Source: JBDGPU01 sp042219525 (GTDB lineage Archaea; Halobacteriota; Halobacteria; Halobacteriales; Haloferacaceae). From it: a stretch of 14,400 nucleotides of DNA. The notes beneath the pieces were generated by a model. The model was given only the letters and a program-made list of their open reading frames with translations. It was not told the DNA's origin and did no database searches. The stretch lies in assembly GCA_042219525.1 (NCBI GenBank), contig JBDGPU010000140.1, forward strand, positions 1-14,400, in the 5' to 3' direction. The stretch's first letter is position 1, and every line of letters starts with the position of its first letter. Position numbers and translations under genes: made by a program. Below are positions 14,346 through 14,400 of the stretch, piece after piece.

Positions 14346-14400
14346 GTGGACGTCGCAGTCGACGGTGTGGACGTCGCAGTCGACGGTGTGGACGTCGCAG
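14346..14400. repeat. 21-bp tandem repeat at the window edge
   Basis: Units GTGGACGTCGCAGTCGACGGT at 14346-14366 and 14367-14387 are separated by no gap, and a third starts at 14388 and leaves the window. The plus frame would read VDVAVDG per unit. Whether it is coding cannot be decided without the sequence to the right. Confidence 0.9.

Overview
The window looks like chromosomal DNA from a haloarchaeon (class Halobacteria). The evidence is very high GC, strongly acidic proteins rich in Asp and Glu, TATA/BRE core promoters centred about 27 bp before mostly leaderless ATGs, and a pair of Tat translocase genes that match the haloarchaeal TatCt (double-length, fused) and TatCo types. No rRNA, tRNA, CRISPR array or insertion-sequence transposase was seen.

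Layout. Positions 1-535 hold repeats: a 17-bp tandem repeat, a structured repeat element (A) and two 81-bp tandem units. Next come a divergent pair with facing promoters: an M50 site-2-type membrane protease with CBS domains (minus strand, 536-1729) and a small cupin protein (plus, 1839-2300). From about 2400 to 3176 lies a second repeat island: element C on the minus strand, element B on the plus strand, and four 81-bp units. uvrA (3304-6249) follows, then a compact two-gene cassette that looks like a UPF0175 antitoxin and a DUF3368/PIN-like toxin (6374-7164), and an APH-fold phosphotransferase (7287-8318). TatCt (minus, 8418-10742) and TatCo (plus, 10903-12300) are divergently transcribed from a 160-bp region whose two promoters resemble each other. 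The right end carries an FKBP/SlyD-like prolyl isomerase (12516-12989) and a divergent Orc1/Cdc6-type AAA+ protein (13069-14247), both on the minus strand, and ends in a 21-bp tandem repeat that runs off the edge.

Functionally this is mostly housekeeping: folded-protein export (TatCt/TatCo), nucleotide excision repair (UvrA), proteolysis and folding. The accessory signals are the toxin-antitoxin-like cassette and the repeat islands. The repeats are the most interesting part. Three copies of a noncoding element share sequence heads and tails and a conserved nested stem architecture; the stem sequences differ while pairing is kept, including one clean C-G to T-A covariation. Two copies are followed by tandem units of exactly 81 bp, each with a TTATAA box at the same phase. 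I do not recognise a named family for them.
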